Shown one piece after another: positions 7,680 to 17,274 of a DNA stretch of 64,000 bases. Numbering within the stretch: the first letter of the stretch is position 1; every line of letters begins with the position of its first letter. Where the stretch lies: assembly GCA_029862165.1 (NCBI GenBank), contig JAOTXU010000007.1, positions 1-64,000 of the forward strand. Direction: 5' to 3'. The notes under the pieces were generated by a model that saw only the letters and a list, made by a program, of their open reading frames with translations, searched no databases and was not told the DNA's origin. The position numbers and the translations under genes are program-made. This DNA is from Gammaproteobacteria bacterium (GTDB lineage: Bacteria; Pseudomonadota; Gammaproteobacteria; Steroidobacterales; JABDKV01).

Positions 7680-8612
7680 TTAAGTTTGCGCAATAGATGC
7701 AAGACCCAAAAGCGCTGGCGTGGGGTGTTTAACGACAGAGGTCGGTATGGCTTGCAGATACTCCGAATAACGTCCCTTGTCTTCGAATCGTCGCCGGAAA
7801 TCGGATGCCAGCATCGCATCGAGCAGAGCTGGCGCAATACCACCGGCAATAAAAACGCCACCGAGCGCGCCGACAACCAGGGCAAGATTGCCCGCCACTG
7901 ATCCCAGTAGTGCAAAAAACATGTCCAGCGTCTCATGTGCGATTGGATCACCGGCCATAGCGCGCGCTGAAACCTCGCGTGGTGTGAGATTGTCTTCGGG
8001 GTATTCCGCCAGGTGTCGTAGCGTGTTGTAAAGGACTACCAGGCCTGGACCGGAAATGACCCGTTCCGCGGAACAGTGCCCGTAGCGATCACGCAACGCA
8101 TCGATGACTTGGGCTTCCCGTTCAGTACCTGCTGCAAGTGTAGTGTGCCCCCCTTCGCCAGAAATCGGGGCCCAGCCAGTAGGTCCCGGAATCAAACCCG
8201 AAACGCCCAATCCTGTGCCCGGGCCTAATGCGGCCATGGCTGCTCCGGTGCGTGGCGCCCCGCCGCCGACAGGTGCGAGATCCTTTTCACGCAGTCGCGG
8301 CAAAGACAATGCGACAGCAGTGAAGTCGTTGATAATTTCTAATCGATCGAGTTTCAGTTCTTCGCGCAGCACGTGCTTGGAAAAATGCCAATTGCGATTG
8401 GTCATGCGTACTTCGTCGCCGGTTACCGGGGCCGCGACCGCGATCGCTGCGGAATGAGGACTGGCCGATTGTGACTTTAGATAGTCCTTTAGAGCCGCGC
8501 CCAGCGTTCGATAGCGTGCATTGTCGAAGACGCTGATCCGCACCGGGTGTCCGCCGTCGTCGACCAGCGCGCAGCGCGAGTTGGTTCCGCCTATGTCGGC
8601 AATGAGCTCCAT
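7680..8612 (-). CDS. glk: Glucokinase
   Basis: A 310-residue protein of the bacterial glucokinase family that phosphorylates glucose with ATP to glucose 6-phosphate in the cytoplasm. Seen in sequence: the N-terminal phosphate loop DIGGTNSRCAL, the catalytic region INDFTAVALSLP, and ALGPGTGLG as the second phosphate motif, followed by a GEGGHTTLA segment. The length is close to the usual 310-330. It is monocistronic in appearance, divergent from plsB (110 bp apart) and convergent with the lipoprotein hydrolase. The presence of a PPi-type phosphofructokinase at 60103-61365 suggests glucose is taken into a glycolytic route. The start ATG at 8612 matches the family N-terminus. Confidence 0.93.
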   Translation of the reverse strand: MELIADIGGTNSRCALVDDGGHPVRISVFDNARYRTLGAALKDYLKSQSASPHSAAIAVAAPVTGDEVRMTNRNWHFSKHVLREELKLDRLEIINDFTAVALSLPRLREKDLAPVGGGAPRTGAAMAALGPGTGLGVSGLIPGPTGWAPISGEGGHTTLAAGTEREAQVIDALRDRYGHCSAERVISGPGLVVLYNTLRHLAEYPEDNLTPREVSARAMAGDPIAHETLDMFFALLGSVAGNLALVVGALGGVFIAGGIAPALLDAMLASDFRRRFEDKGRYSEYLQAIPTSVVKHPTPALLGLASIAQT

Positions 8613-8722
8613 TTGTTGTCCTTTGTGGTGCGGGCAAAGGAGCGATTGTATCTGTCATGGGGTTTAGATACAGCGTTTTCCGGTACAATCGCCGCGGCGC
8701 GCTATGGGGACAATCGCGCGTT

Positions 8723-11221
8723 ATGGGGATAATCGTGCGGTCAGAGTCTATTTATTCCGACTGGTTGGGGCTGGGGCCGCCGCTGCGATGGCTGGGGCGT
8801 AAGCTGCTATTTCTGTGGGTTCGTACCAAGATCCTGCCGGCAGATGTGGCAGAAAAATACCTGCCCGCCGAAGTGCCTGTTCTGTATGTCCTGGCCAACG
8901 ATGCATTGTCCTCGCGTCTGGTCGTCGAGGAGGCATGCATCCGGCACGAGCTCCCACGTCTGTCCGAACCGCCCACGGGAAGCGGCGATGAATACCGTTC
9001 GGTGGTATTCCTCAGGAGATTGCGTGGCTGGCTACGCCGACGCGGCGAGCCGGTTCAATCTCCCAGGTTAGTGCGAATGATTGACGCCGTGCACGCTAAT
9101 CCCGCGATGGACATGAATGTCGTGCCGGTATCGGTATTTTGGGGGCGTTCACCCGATAAAGAACGAGCACCACTGAAGCTTTTGTTTTCGGAAACGTGGG
9201 CACCGGCCGGTCGAATCAGAAAGATGCTTATTGTGCTTGTTCATGGCCGACAGACGCTGGTGCAGTTCAGCGAACCTGTCTCGCTGCGCAAGTTTGTCGA
9301 TGAGGCCCACGCTGACGGATTGAACGACGAGAGGATGCTGCGCAAGCTTTCGCGAGTACTGCGGGTGCACATGCGGCGCTTACGTGTTGCAACGATCGGT
9401 CCTGATCTTTCACACCGCCGGACTTTACGGGGCCAGATACTCAGATCACCCTCCGTACGCGAGGCAATCGACCGTCACGCCACCCGTCAGGGCATAAGTC
9501 CAGAGGCCGCCGCGCATAAGGCAGGAAACTTTGTCGATGAAATCGCAGCAGACTATTCGCATGCGTTCATACGATTTATGGAGAGATTGCTAAGTTGGTT
9601 ATGGAACAGGGTTTATGACGGGATAGAAATCAATCATGTCGACGCGGTGAGGACAATCGCCGAAGAGTGCGAAATTGTCTATGTGCCGTGTCATCGAAGT
9701 CACTTTGACTATTTATTGCTGTCCTATGTGCTCTACCACGCAGGCCTGGTGCCGCCTCATGTTGCGACGGGGATTAACCTGAATATTCCGATTGTTGGAC
9801 CGTTGCTGCGGCGTGGTGGCGCTTTCTTCCTACGCCGCAGTTTTGGTGGCAACAAGCTGTATACCGCCGTCTTTCAGAAGTATCTGGCGCTAAATCTGGC
9901 CAGGGGAGTACCGATCGAGTATTTCATAGAGGGGACCCGTAGCCGTACCGGCCGGTTACTCTCGCCCAAGTCCGGAATGCTTGCGATGACAATTCGTGGG
10001 CATGTGCGCCAACCGAGCCGCCCGGTGGCATTTGTGCCGGTTTATTTTGGATATGAAAAACTGCTGGAAGGCCGCAGCTACATCGGCGAGCTAAGCGGAG
10101 ACCCAAAGAAGAAAGAGAGTTTCTTCGGTTTCTTGCGTTCGCTCGGGGCAATAAGACGAAAACTAGGAAAGGTCTACGTAAATTTTGGCCTGCCGATTCC
10201 ACTCGACGAGCTTCTGGATCAGCATAACGATGCCTGGCGCGGCGAATTGCAGACCACAGAAAAACCGGCCTGGTTAACTGCTGCGGTCGACGATGCGGCG
10301 AATCGAATCATGCGACACATTAATATGGCAGCAGCGGTACCACCGGTAAGCCTGTTGGCACTGCCGCTGTTGTCTGCGCCGAGGCAGGCGATGCTGGAGG
10401 ATGTATTGCGGGTGCAACTGGATCTGCTGCTATCGATTCTGCGGGACGCACCCTACGCTGACCGCGTTACTTTTCCTGAAATGACTGGTCGCTCGATCAT
10501 CGACTATGGGTTGGAGATGAATCTGATCAAACGCAGACCCCACCCGCTTGGCGATGTGCTGTCTGCCCAGGGCAATGATGCAATCATGCTGACTTACAAC
10601 CGCAACAACATCATGCATCTGTTTTCCCTTCCGTCGATGATTGCCTGTTGTTTTCTAAACAATCGTCGTATGCGAGTGGGCAAGATCGTCGAATTGGGCA
10701 AAATGGTATATCCGTATGTGCAGGCAGAGTTGTTTCTCCACTGGGAGCAAGAAGATCTTGAAACAGTTCTGCGACAAATACTTTCGGCGCTGGTTGATCA
10801 CGGTTTGTTGGAGTGGGAATCGGACGGCGAAGTCTGCAAACGACCGGCTGTGGATACACCGGGCGCGTTACAGTTATCACTGTTGGCCCATGGTGCCTTG
10901 CAACGACTTGAGCGTTATTACATGACGATTGCCCTGCTTCTAAAACATGGGCCCGGCCATGTGAATCAGAGCAATCTGGAAAATCTATGCCAATTGATGG
11001 CGCAACGTATGTCAATGCTCTACCAGTTCGATGCACCAGAGTCATTCGCCAAGCCGTTGTTCCGGGATTTCATCGACAGTTTGCGCAATGCCGGTGTCGT
11101 GTGGGTCGACGACAGCGGGTTATTGGATTTTGATGACCGAATTCGCGCGGTCGAAGATGACGCCAACCTGGTGCTGGGCGAGCAGATTCGTCACAGTATT
11201 CTGCAGGTGATCCATGTCTGA
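8723..11221 (+). CDS. plsB: Glycerol-3-phosphate 1-O-acyltransferase
   Basis: About 832 residues, close to E. coli PlsB (about 807). It transfers a fatty acyl chain from acyl-ACP or acyl-CoA to the sn-1 position of glycerol 3-phosphate, the first step of phospholipid synthesis, at the inner membrane. The four acyltransferase blocks are clear: HRSHFDYLLLSY (His324 region), GGAFFLRRSF, YFIEGTRSRTGR and VAFVPVYFGYE. The HxxxxD motif is intact. The start is taken at ATG 8723 (MGIIVRSES); an upstream ATG at 8657 and a GTG at 8735 are alternatives. It is divergent from glk and followed by a 249-bp gap. Confidence 0.93.
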   Translation: MGIIVRSESIYSDWLGLGPPLRWLGRKLLFLWVRTKILPADVAEKYLPAEVPVLYVLANDALSSRLVVEEACIRHELPRLSEPPTGSGDEYRSVVFLRRLRGWLRRRGEPVQSPRLVRMIDAVHANPAMDMNVVPVSVFWGRSPDKERAPLKLLFSETWAPAGRIRKMLIVLVHGRQTLVQFSEPVSLRKFVDEAHADGLNDERMLRKLSRVLRVHMRRLRVATIGPDLSHRRTLRGQILRSPSVREAIDRHATRQGISPEAAAHKAGNFVDEIAADYSHAFIRFMERLLSWLWNRVYDGIEINHVDAVRTIAEECEIVYVPCHRSHFDYLLLSYVLYHAGLVPPHVATGINLNIPIVGPLLRRGGAFFLRRSFGGNKLYTAVFQKYLALNLARGVPIEYFIEGTRSRTGRLLSPKSGMLAMTIRGHVRQPSRPVAFVPVYFGYEKLLEGRSYIGELSGDPKKKESFFGFLRSLGAIRRKLGKVYVNFGLPIPLDELLDQHNDAWRGELQTTEKPAWLTAAVDDAANRIMRHINMAAAVPPVSLLALPLLSAPRQAMLEDVLRVQLDLLLSILRDAPYADRVTFPEMTGRSIIDYGLEMNLIKRRPHPLGDVLSAQGNDAIMLTYNRNNIMHLFSLPSMIACCFLNNRRMRVGKIVELGKMVYPYVQAELFLHWEQEDLETVLRQILSALVDHGLLEWESDGEVCKRPAVDTPGALQLSLLAHGALQRLERYYMTIALLLKHGPGHVNQSNLENLCQLMAQRMSMLYQFDAPESFAKPLFRDFIDSLRNAGVVWVDDSGLLDFDDRIRAVEDDANLVLGEQIRHSILQVIHV

Positions 11222-11367
11222 ATGCCGGTGAAATCGGGCTGACTTTGATCTGCTGCATCGCAGCGTGTTGTCCCCTGCGGTGGGGTGTATTTTCCCTCTC
11301 TGGTGGACGCTTTCAGTTCGACCTGAAGCCAGACCCGGTAAAAACAGTATTTTCAGCTTCATCACGG

Positions 11368-11380
11368 CTTGTGACACAAG
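11368..11380. promoter_or_regulatory. Perfect 13-bp palindrome, possible operator
   Basis: CTTGTGACACAAG is a perfect inverted repeat (six-base arms around one base) about 90 bp before the DUF1329 gene. It is directly followed by TTATACAACTT, which includes a TATACA that could serve as a -10 box. The position suggests a dimeric repressor or activator site controlling the DUF1329/YCF48/RND genes. The regulator is not identifiable from this window. Confidence 0.35.
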
Positions 11381-11470
11381 TTATACAACTTTCCGGCGGC
11401 CAGGTCGTCCAAGACAACATACGGCCAGATACAGTGGCTGTAGTGTTCTGAGACATTGGAGAGCTATTTG

Positions 11471-12826
11471 ATGCGCAAATCAATCTTTGCTGCGACCAGC
11501 CTTCTGGCCGTTATCTATACCGGGTCCGCGCTGGCGGCCATTTCGCCTGCCGACGCTGAGCGCCTGGGCAAGGATCTGACTCCGATGGGTGCGGAGCAGG
11601 CAGGTAACGGTGGTGAGATACCTGAATGGGCCGGCGGTATTACGACACCGCCAGCAAACTACAGCCCTGGCGATCATCACCCTGATCCCTTTGCTGACGA
11701 CCAGCGGCAATTCACGATAACGGCGGCGAATTACAATGAATACGCCGACAAGTTAACGACCGGGCACGAGGCAATGCTGAAAGCCTATCCGGATTCTTTC
11801 AGGATGCACGTTTACCCGACGCGACGCAGTTTCTCCGCACCGGAGCATATCTACGAAGCCACCAAACGCATTTCCACGACCGCCGAATTGATCGAAAACG
11901 GTAATGGCGTGCGTGGCGCCCTGATGGGCGTTCCATTCCCGATTCCGAACTCTGGTATTGAAGTCATTTGGAATCACATTTTGCGTTGGCGGGCTGAGTC
12001 TGGAGAAAGGTTCTACGGTCAGGCAGCCGTTACCCGCAGTGGCAAATACACGCTCGTCCAATTCTCCGATCAAATTGCCGTGCCCTATGCCTACCCCGGT
12101 ATGACCGAAGAAGAAATGGACAACGTCATTATTTTCTTCAAGGAAAAAACAGTTGCACCAGCGCGACTGGCCGGACGTGTCCTGTTGGTACACGAAACTC
12201 TCGACCAGGCCAAAGAGAATAGAAAAGCCTGGGTCTACAACCCGGGCCAGCGTCGCGTGCGGCGTGCGCCAAACGTCGCCTTTGACAATCCGCGAAGCGG
12301 CTCTGATGGTCTTATGACCTCGGATCAATACGACATGTACAACGGTAGTCCACAGCGTTACAACTGGGAGCTGGCTGGCAAGCGCGAGATGTACGTTCCA
12401 TATAACGCGTACCAGGTTCACAGCGATAATCTGAAGTACGACGACTACATCGATCCTTTACATGCGAATCCAGAATATCTGCGCTACGAGTTGCATCGAG
12501 TGTGGGTGGTTGAGGCGACACTGAAAGAAGGCATGCGTCATCAGTACAAACGACGCACATTCTATATTGACGAAGATTCATGGCAGATACTCGCGGTCGA
12601 CATCTACGACAATCGCGATGAATTGTGGCGAGTTTCAGAAGGCCACGGTATCAATTACTATGACGTAAAGAATTTCTGGACTACGCTGGAGTTGAACTAC
12701 GATCTTCAGTCTGGTCGCTATCTCGCGTTTGGTCTCGATAACGAGTCGGGTATGTATGACCTTTCGGCATCGATACCAAAGGATGAGTTTACAACAGGCG
12801 CCTTGCGCCGCGCTGGAACGCGCTAG
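11471..12826 (+). CDS. DUF1329 family exported (LolA-fold-like) protein
   Basis: A 451-residue protein with a signal peptide (KSIFAATSLLAVIYTGSALA, cleavage after ALA) and a mature domain typical of DUF1329: ADAERLGKDLTPMGAEQAGN near the start, GGVPF-like GALMGVPFPIPNSG, and VYNPGQRRVRRAPNVAFD. DUF1329 is related to outer-membrane lipoprotein-carrier folds and is commonly encoded with an outer-membrane DUF1302 protein, a YCF48 propeller and an RND exporter, a set thought to move hydrophobic molecules. Here the latter two follow but no DUF1302 gene is present. The start at 11471 has GGAGAG upstream. Periplasmic location is inferred from the signal peptide. Confidence 0.85.
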   Translation: MRKSIFAATSLLAVIYTGSALAAISPADAERLGKDLTPMGAEQAGNGGEIPEWAGGITTPPANYSPGDHHPDPFADDQRQFTITAANYNEYADKLTTGHEAMLKAYPDSFRMHVYPTRRSFSAPEHIYEATKRISTTAELIENGNGVRGALMGVPFPIPNSGIEVIWNHILRWRAESGERFYGQAAVTRSGKYTLVQFSDQIAVPYAYPGMTEEEMDNVIIFFKEKTVAPARLAGRVLLVHETLDQAKENRKAWVYNPGQRRVRRAPNVAFDNPRSGSDGLMTSDQYDMYNGSPQRYNWELAGKREMYVPYNAYQVHSDNLKYDDYIDPLHANPEYLRYELHRVWVVEATLKEGMRHQYKRRTFYIDEDSWQILAVDIYDNRDELWRVSEGHGINYYDVKNFWTTLELNYDLQSGRYLAFGLDNESGMYDLSASIPKDEFTTGALRRAGTR

Positions 12827-12847
12827 CAAGATTGCGTTAAGATAAAT

Positions 12848-12912
12848 CCGGCGCCAGCTGCTCGTAGGGACAGCTGACGCCGGTTACTCTATAGACCGGC
12901 ATGAGCCGGTCT
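12848..12912. other. Two consecutive strong hairpins in the DUF1329-YCF48 gap
   Basis: Arms CCGGCGCCAGCTG (12848-12860) and CAGCTGACGCCGG (12871-12883) pair with one mismatch around a 10-base loop. A second, perfect 8-bp stem AGACCGGC/GCCGGTCT (12893-12900 and 12905-12912) with an ATGA loop follows at once. There is no T-run after either, so simple intrinsic termination is doubtful. They could stabilise the upstream message or reduce expression of the downstream pair, and they sit over the ribosome-entry region of the next gene. Confidence 0.55.
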
Positions 12913-12916
12913 GAGC

Positions 12917-13975
12917 ATGATGGGGGTTCACTTGCTCAGAATCATCGCCACGATGCTGGCATTGCTCGCAGTTGCGTCGACTGTCGCTGCAGAGTATCCA
13001 CAAAAACCTGCTGCGGGTGAGGCTTTTATTGCTCCATTGGCCACGCGCGCCATGTTGCTCGACGGTGTCAATACCGACGGTCGCATTGCGGTAGTCGGTG
13101 AACACGGCATCGTCCTGATCAGCGATGATGAGGGCGTGAGTTGGCGGCAAGTCCAGACCCACACGCGCGCCACCCTGACCGGAGTGCATTTTCACGACAA
13201 AGATACTGGATGGGTCGTGGGTCATGACGCGATCATTTTGCGAACGCTGGACGGGGGGACTTCCTGGCAACAGGTGCATTTCAACCCGGACGATCAACGT
13301 CCGTTGTTTGATGTTTGGTTTGCTGATGCCACACGGGGCTTTGCTATCGGCGCCTATGGTCTTTTCCTGTCGACCACCGATGGTGGCAGCAGCTGGGAAT
13401 CAAAAGAGCTCATTCCCGAACCGTGGCCCGATCTCGCCAGCACGGCGCTCGAGACGGAACCGGATGAATTCGATTTCGAGGACGATCAGTATTACGACTT
13501 CCATCTCAATCACATCGTGTCCGGGGACGCCGGTGATTTGTATATCGCAGCCGAGGCCGGCAATTTTTTCCGCTCTGGGGATGGTGGCGAGACTTGGTAT
13601 TCCATGCCGACTACTTATCAGGGATCGTTTTTCAGTGTCCTGCCGCTGCAGGCCCAAAATATCCTGTTGATGGGTCTGAGGGGCAATTTGTTCAGTTCGA
13701 CGAACGGCGGCGAGGCATTTATACAGGTGGATACACCGGTTACGGTGTTGCTAAATGATGGTGCTGTATTGAGTGACGGTACTGTTCTTATTGGTGGGAT
13801 GGCGGGCGCGCTACTGGAGAGCACAGATGACGGCGCGAGCTTCGAGTTGCGACAGCAGGCAAACCGCAAGGCGATCTCAGTGCTGTTACCCGTAAGCGAT
13901 GCAATCATAATAATTGGTGAGGCCGGTGTGCACCGCGTAACGCTTGAGCAATTGCGAAAGGGTGGCAATTCATGA
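12917..13975 (+). CDS. YCF48/BNR-type beta-propeller periplasmic protein
   Basis: A 352-residue protein with a signal peptide ending at about residue 25 (ASTVAA). The mature region holds repeated propeller blades of the YCF48/BNR kind: D-G-G-x-S/T-W motifs recur as DEGVSWRQV, DGGTSWQQV, DGGSSWES and DGGETWYS, with GWVVG and GFAIG strands between. In plants and cyanobacteria YCF48 assists photosystem II assembly, but in non-photosynthetic proteobacteria such propellers accompany RND exporters and DUF1329 proteins, probably as a periplasmic scaffold. An acidic insert (DEFDFEDDQYYD) near 180 interrupts the blades. The ATGA at its end overlaps the RND start, so the two are coupled. Confidence 0.85.
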   Translation: MMGVHLLRIIATMLALLAVASTVAAEYPQKPAAGEAFIAPLATRAMLLDGVNTDGRIAVVGEHGIVLISDDEGVSWRQVQTHTRATLTGVHFHDKDTGWVVGHDAIILRTLDGGTSWQQVHFNPDDQRPLFDVWFADATRGFAIGAYGLFLSTTDGGSSWESKELIPEPWPDLASTALETEPDEFDFEDDQYYDFHLNHIVSGDAGDLYIAAEAGNFFRSGDGGETWYSMPTTYQGSFFSVLPLQAQNILLMGLRGNLFSSTNGGEAFIQVDTPVTVLLNDGAVLSDGTVLIGGMAGALLESTDDGASFELRQQANRKAISVLLPVSDAIIIIGEAGVHRVTLEQLRKGGNS

Positions 13976-16455
13976 ACGCCAAAGTTCACGAAGTGCCGCG
14001 CGTCGTTGCCTTTTTTGAAAAAATTGTATTCGGGAATCGCCCACTGCTGATTACTGTCTTTGTAATCGTGACATTGGTAATGCTGTGGTTTGCCCGCGGA
14101 TTGCATGTAGACGCTGGGTTCACGAAACAACTGCCGACCAAGCATGAATACATGCAGACTTACCTGGACCACCAGGAAGAATTCGGTGGGGCCAATCGCG
14201 TCCTTGTTGCGTTGGTTGCCCGCGATGGCAACATGTTCAGCGAGGAATTCTTTCGGGCGCTGAAAGAGGCTACCGACGAAGTATTCTTTATTCCGGGTGT
14301 GGAACGTTCACGGGTAAGTTCGTTGTTTACACCGAACACTCGGTATATCGAGGTCACTGAAGAAGGCATTGAGGCCGGAAACGTCGTTCCGGCAGACTTT
14401 CAGGCGACTGAGGCCGGTCTGGATCGCGTCCGTGAAAATCTTCTTAAATCCAATATCGTTGGCCGCCTGGTTGCCAACGATTTCAGTGGTGCGATTATTA
14501 GCGCGCAATTGCTGGAGGTTGACCCCAACAGTGGCGAAAAACTCGATGTCGTGCGCGTATCTCATGATCTAGAAGAGAAAATCCGAGATCGCTTTGGCGG
14601 CGAAGAGTTTCCAAATGTCGATGTTCACATGATCGGCTTTGCGAAGGTGATAGGCGATGTGACCGATGGCGCGAGAGTCGTGGTCCTGTTTTTCCTTGTC
14701 GCTTTCATAGTTACGTCGCTATTGGTTTATTTTTACACACAGTCAATCAGACTGTCGATTTTTCCGTTGGCCTGTTCGCTCATCGCAGTCATCTGGCAGT
14801 TGGGCTTACTGACAGCGCTGGGTTTTGGCATCGACCCGATGGGTATCCTCGTTCCATTCCTGGTGTTTGCCATTGGTGTGAGCCACGGCGTACAGATGGT
14901 CAGCGCCGCGCGTTCGGAAATATTTGATGGAGCGACCAGCCTCGAGGCTGCGCACACCAGTTTTCAGCGTCTTTTGGTTCCAGGCGCAATTGCGCTAGCC
15001 AGTGACACCATCGGATTCATTACGATCTATTTTATTGAAATACGAATGCTGCAGGAGATGGCTATTACAGCCAGTCTCGGTGTCGCCGTGATCATACTGA
15101 CCAACTTGATGTTGTTACCTGTATTGATCTCCTACGGAAATTTCGACGACACATTCAGGCAGCGTCTGGCGGGGCGCGCCGAGCACCTACTCCCGATTTG
15201 GGAAAAGCTGACGCGTGTCGCACAACCAAAGCCTGCAGCCGTCATTATTGCCATTAGCCTGGGACTACTGGCTTTTGGACTATGGAAGGGGTCGGAGATA
15301 AAGGTCGGTGATCTGCACCAGGGCGTGCCAGAGCTACGCGCAGAGTCCCGGTATAACCAGGACACCAGGGTGATTACGGAGCGTTTTTCCATCGGCGTGG
15401 ACATCATTACGGTCATTGTGGAAACCGTTCCCGAGGGCTGTATCAACTACGACATCATGAGTTCTATTGACGACTTTGCATGGTATATGGCCAATGTCCC
15501 AGGTGTGCAAAGCGTTATCACGCTGCCGGTGGTTTCAAAGGTTGTAAATGCCGGTTGGAACGAGGGAACGCTCAAGTGGCGGGTCTTATCACGCATAACG
15601 GATAATCTGGTTCAGGCGAGCCAGTCCGTCGATACGAGCAGCGGCCTTTTGAATTCGGACTGCAGCGTCATGCCGGTAATGATGTTCAGCGAGGACCACA
15701 AAGCAGAGACTATCGCCCGCATTGTCGACGCAGTAAAAGATTATCGTGGCGCCTATGGTTCCGATGAGCTGAAGTTCAGGCTGGCGACTGGAAACGTCGG
15801 CGTAATGGCGGCGACCAACGAGGAGGTTGAGGCAGCTCAGTTTCCTATTTTGTTGGGCGTTTTTTCGGCCGTCATATTGTTATGCATTGCCACCTTTGCC
15901 ACACAGCGGGCCGCATCGTTCTTTCTTATTCCGGCGTTGATAGCGGCCGTGATCGCCTGGTTTGTTCCTGCGGCGCGGATGCTGGTCGGCGTGGCGATGG
16001 GTCTTTACACACTGTTTTGGTTAGTGCGATTCAATACAGCGCGTTCCGTTTTGTGCATCGTTTTTCCCCTAGGACTTGTATCGCTGCTGGCATATGCATT
16101 GATGGCGATGTTGGAAATCGGGCTAAAGGTTTCGACGCTACCGGTTGTGGCGCTGGGTGTGGGTGTCGGAGTTGACTACGGCATCTATATCTATAGCCGT
16201 TTCAAGTGGTACATGAGCGAGGGGATGCCGGTGGCGGAGGCCTATAACATGACACTGCGCACAACCGGCGCCGGCGTGATGTTTACGGGCGTAACGCTCG
16301 CAATCGGCGTTGTGACCTGGATATTCTCGCCACTCAAATTTCAGGCTGACATGGGGTTGTTGTTAACCTTTATGTTTCTGGTCAACATGTTGGGTGCTAT
16401 TGTATTACTGCCCGCCTTGGCCTGTTGGTTACTGCCTAAAAAATTCAAGAGATAA
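13972..16455 (+). CDS. RND superfamily exporter (MMPL type)
   Basis: An 827-residue inner-membrane protein with two halves, each a single helix, a large periplasmic loop and a cluster of five or six helices, typical of RND/MMPL exporters. Hallmarks include DPMGILVPFLVFAIGVSHGVQ in the first half and LPVVALGVGVGVDYGIYIYSRF in the second, the latter carrying the conserved Asp used in proton coupling. Two Cys in the second loop could form a disulfide. MMPL-type exporters move lipids or other hydrophobic compounds from the membrane. It is coupled to the propeller gene by a 4-bp overlap. Without DUF1302 the outer-membrane partner is unknown. The substrate cannot be read from sequence. Confidence 0.85.
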   Translation: MNAKVHEVPRVVAFFEKIVFGNRPLLITVFVIVTLVMLWFARGLHVDAGFTKQLPTKHEYMQTYLDHQEEFGGANRVLVALVARDGNMFSEEFFRALKEATDEVFFIPGVERSRVSSLFTPNTRYIEVTEEGIEAGNVVPADFQATEAGLDRVRENLLKSNIVGRLVANDFSGAIISAQLLEVDPNSGEKLDVVRVSHDLEEKIRDRFGGEEFPNVDVHMIGFAKVIGDVTDGARVVVLFFLVAFIVTSLLVYFYTQSIRLSIFPLACSLIAVIWQLGLLTALGFGIDPMGILVPFLVFAIGVSHGVQMVSAARSEIFDGATSLEAAHTSFQRLLVPGAIALASDTIGFITIYFIEIRMLQEMAITASLGVAVIILTNLMLLPVLISYGNFDDTFRQRLAGRAEHLLPIWEKLTRVAQPKPAAVIIAISLGLLAFGLWKGSEIKVGDLHQGVPELRAESRYNQDTRVITERFSIGVDIITVIVETVPEGCINYDIMSSIDDFAWYMANVPGVQSVITLPVVSKVVNAGWNEGTLKWRVLSRITDNLVQASQSVDTSSGLLNSDCSVMPVMMFSEDHKAETIARIVDAVKDYRGAYGSDELKFRLATGNVGVMAATNEEVEAAQFPILLGVFSAVILLCIATFATQRAASFFLIPALIAAVIAWFVPAARMLVGVAMGLYTLFWLVRFNTARSVLCIVFPLGLVSLLAYALMAMLEIGLKVSTLPVVALGVGVGVDYGIYIYSRFKWYMSEGMPVAEAYNMTLRTTGAGVMFTGVTLAIGVVTWIFSPLKFQADMGLLLTFMFLVNMLGAIVLLPALACWLLPKKFKR

Positions 16456-16474
16456 TACCGGCCCCGCCCGCAAG

Positions 16475-16903
16475 TCATGCATCATGTGACGGCCGTCCAC
16501 GGAGTTTCTTGCGTTCACCGCGTTTTCGTTTGTCATCGAGGCGTCTTTTGCGGGCCTTGGCCGAGGGTTTAGTACGACGTCGTTTCTTGGGCACGACCGT
16601 AGCGCGGCGAACGAGTGTGGCAATGCGTTGCAAGGCATCGCGCCGGTTTTGCTCGCGGCTGCGAAAGCGTTGTGCGGTTACGACGAGTTCGCCGCCTGAT
16701 GTAATCCGGTTGCCGGCGATCTTGATTAGACGTTGCCTTATCTCGTCTGAAAGGGACGGTGAATTGAGGACATCGAACCGCATCTGCACGGCGGTTGAGC
16801 TTTTGTTGACATGTTGACCGCCGGGACCTGACGCTCGAATAAAAGACATCGCAAATTCGGCTTGCGGAATAGTGAGGGTCGAATTGATAAGCAAGTCAGA
16901 CAC
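16475..16903 (-). CDS. arfB: Alternative ribosome-rescue factor ArfB (YaeJ)
   Basis: A 142-residue protein with the release-factor catalytic loop SGPGGQHVNKSS (GGQ at 28-30) and a strongly basic C-terminal tail (KKRRRTKPSAKARKRRLDDKRKRGERKK). ArfB lacks a codon-recognition domain; its tail enters the empty mRNA channel of stalled ribosomes and GGQ hydrolyses the peptidyl-tRNA. The length matches the family (about 140). The start is a GTG at 16903; no better in-frame codon exists before the GGQ domain. It is convergent with the RND exporter (19 bp) and lies downstream of the YdcH-like gene on the same strand. Confidence 0.92.
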   Translation of the reverse strand: MSDLLINSTLTIPQAEFAMSFIRASGPGGQHVNKSSTAVQMRFDVLNSPSLSDEIRQRLIKIAGNRITSGGELVVTAQRFRSREQNRRDALQRIATLVRRATVVPKKRRRTKPSAKARKRRLDDKRKRGERKKLRGRPSHDA

Positions 16904-16949
16904 TGGATATGATCGAGCGGTAACTAAACCCGCCTAAGCCACGTTTTTA

Positions 16950-17165
16950 TCAGGCGTTGAGATCCGGAATCAGCTGGCTTTCGAGCCTCGAGATGACGTC
17001 TTTGATCATCAGTTTGCGTTTTTTCAAACGTTTGAGTTCCAGTTGATCGACCAGGGGATCATCAGCAAGCCGGGAAATGACGTCATCGAGATCACGATGT
17101 TCGACACGCAATGCCTTGAGTCGCTCAAGGTTTCTGAATGCCTCTGTTTCGATGTTTCGATCCAT
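16950..17165 (-). CDS. YdcH-like small coiled-coil protein (DUF465)
   Basis: A 71-residue protein of helical heptads: ETEAFRNLERLKALRVEHRDLDDVISRL, then LKRLKKRKLMIKDVISRLE. The LxxLKKRKLxxKD segment is characteristic of DUF465/YdcH. The start ATG at 17165 is chosen; an upstream extension has no family similarity. DUF465 proteins are small, soluble and of unknown function; some bind other proteins through their helical hairpin. It lies 109 bp downstream of the cysQ stop on the same strand. Confidence 0.8.
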   Translation of the reverse strand: MDRNIETEAFRNLERLKALRVEHRDLDDVISRLADDPLVDQLELKRLKKRKLMIKDVISRLESQLIPDLNA

Positions 17166-17274
17166 ACTAGAGAGAGTTCGACCAGATGGTGAGTCTTGCG
17201 CGCACATTAGCCTTGGTGGATAGCTTAGCCCATAAGGTGGTATCGAGGCCAAGTCATTGATGCAGAGCACAAAA

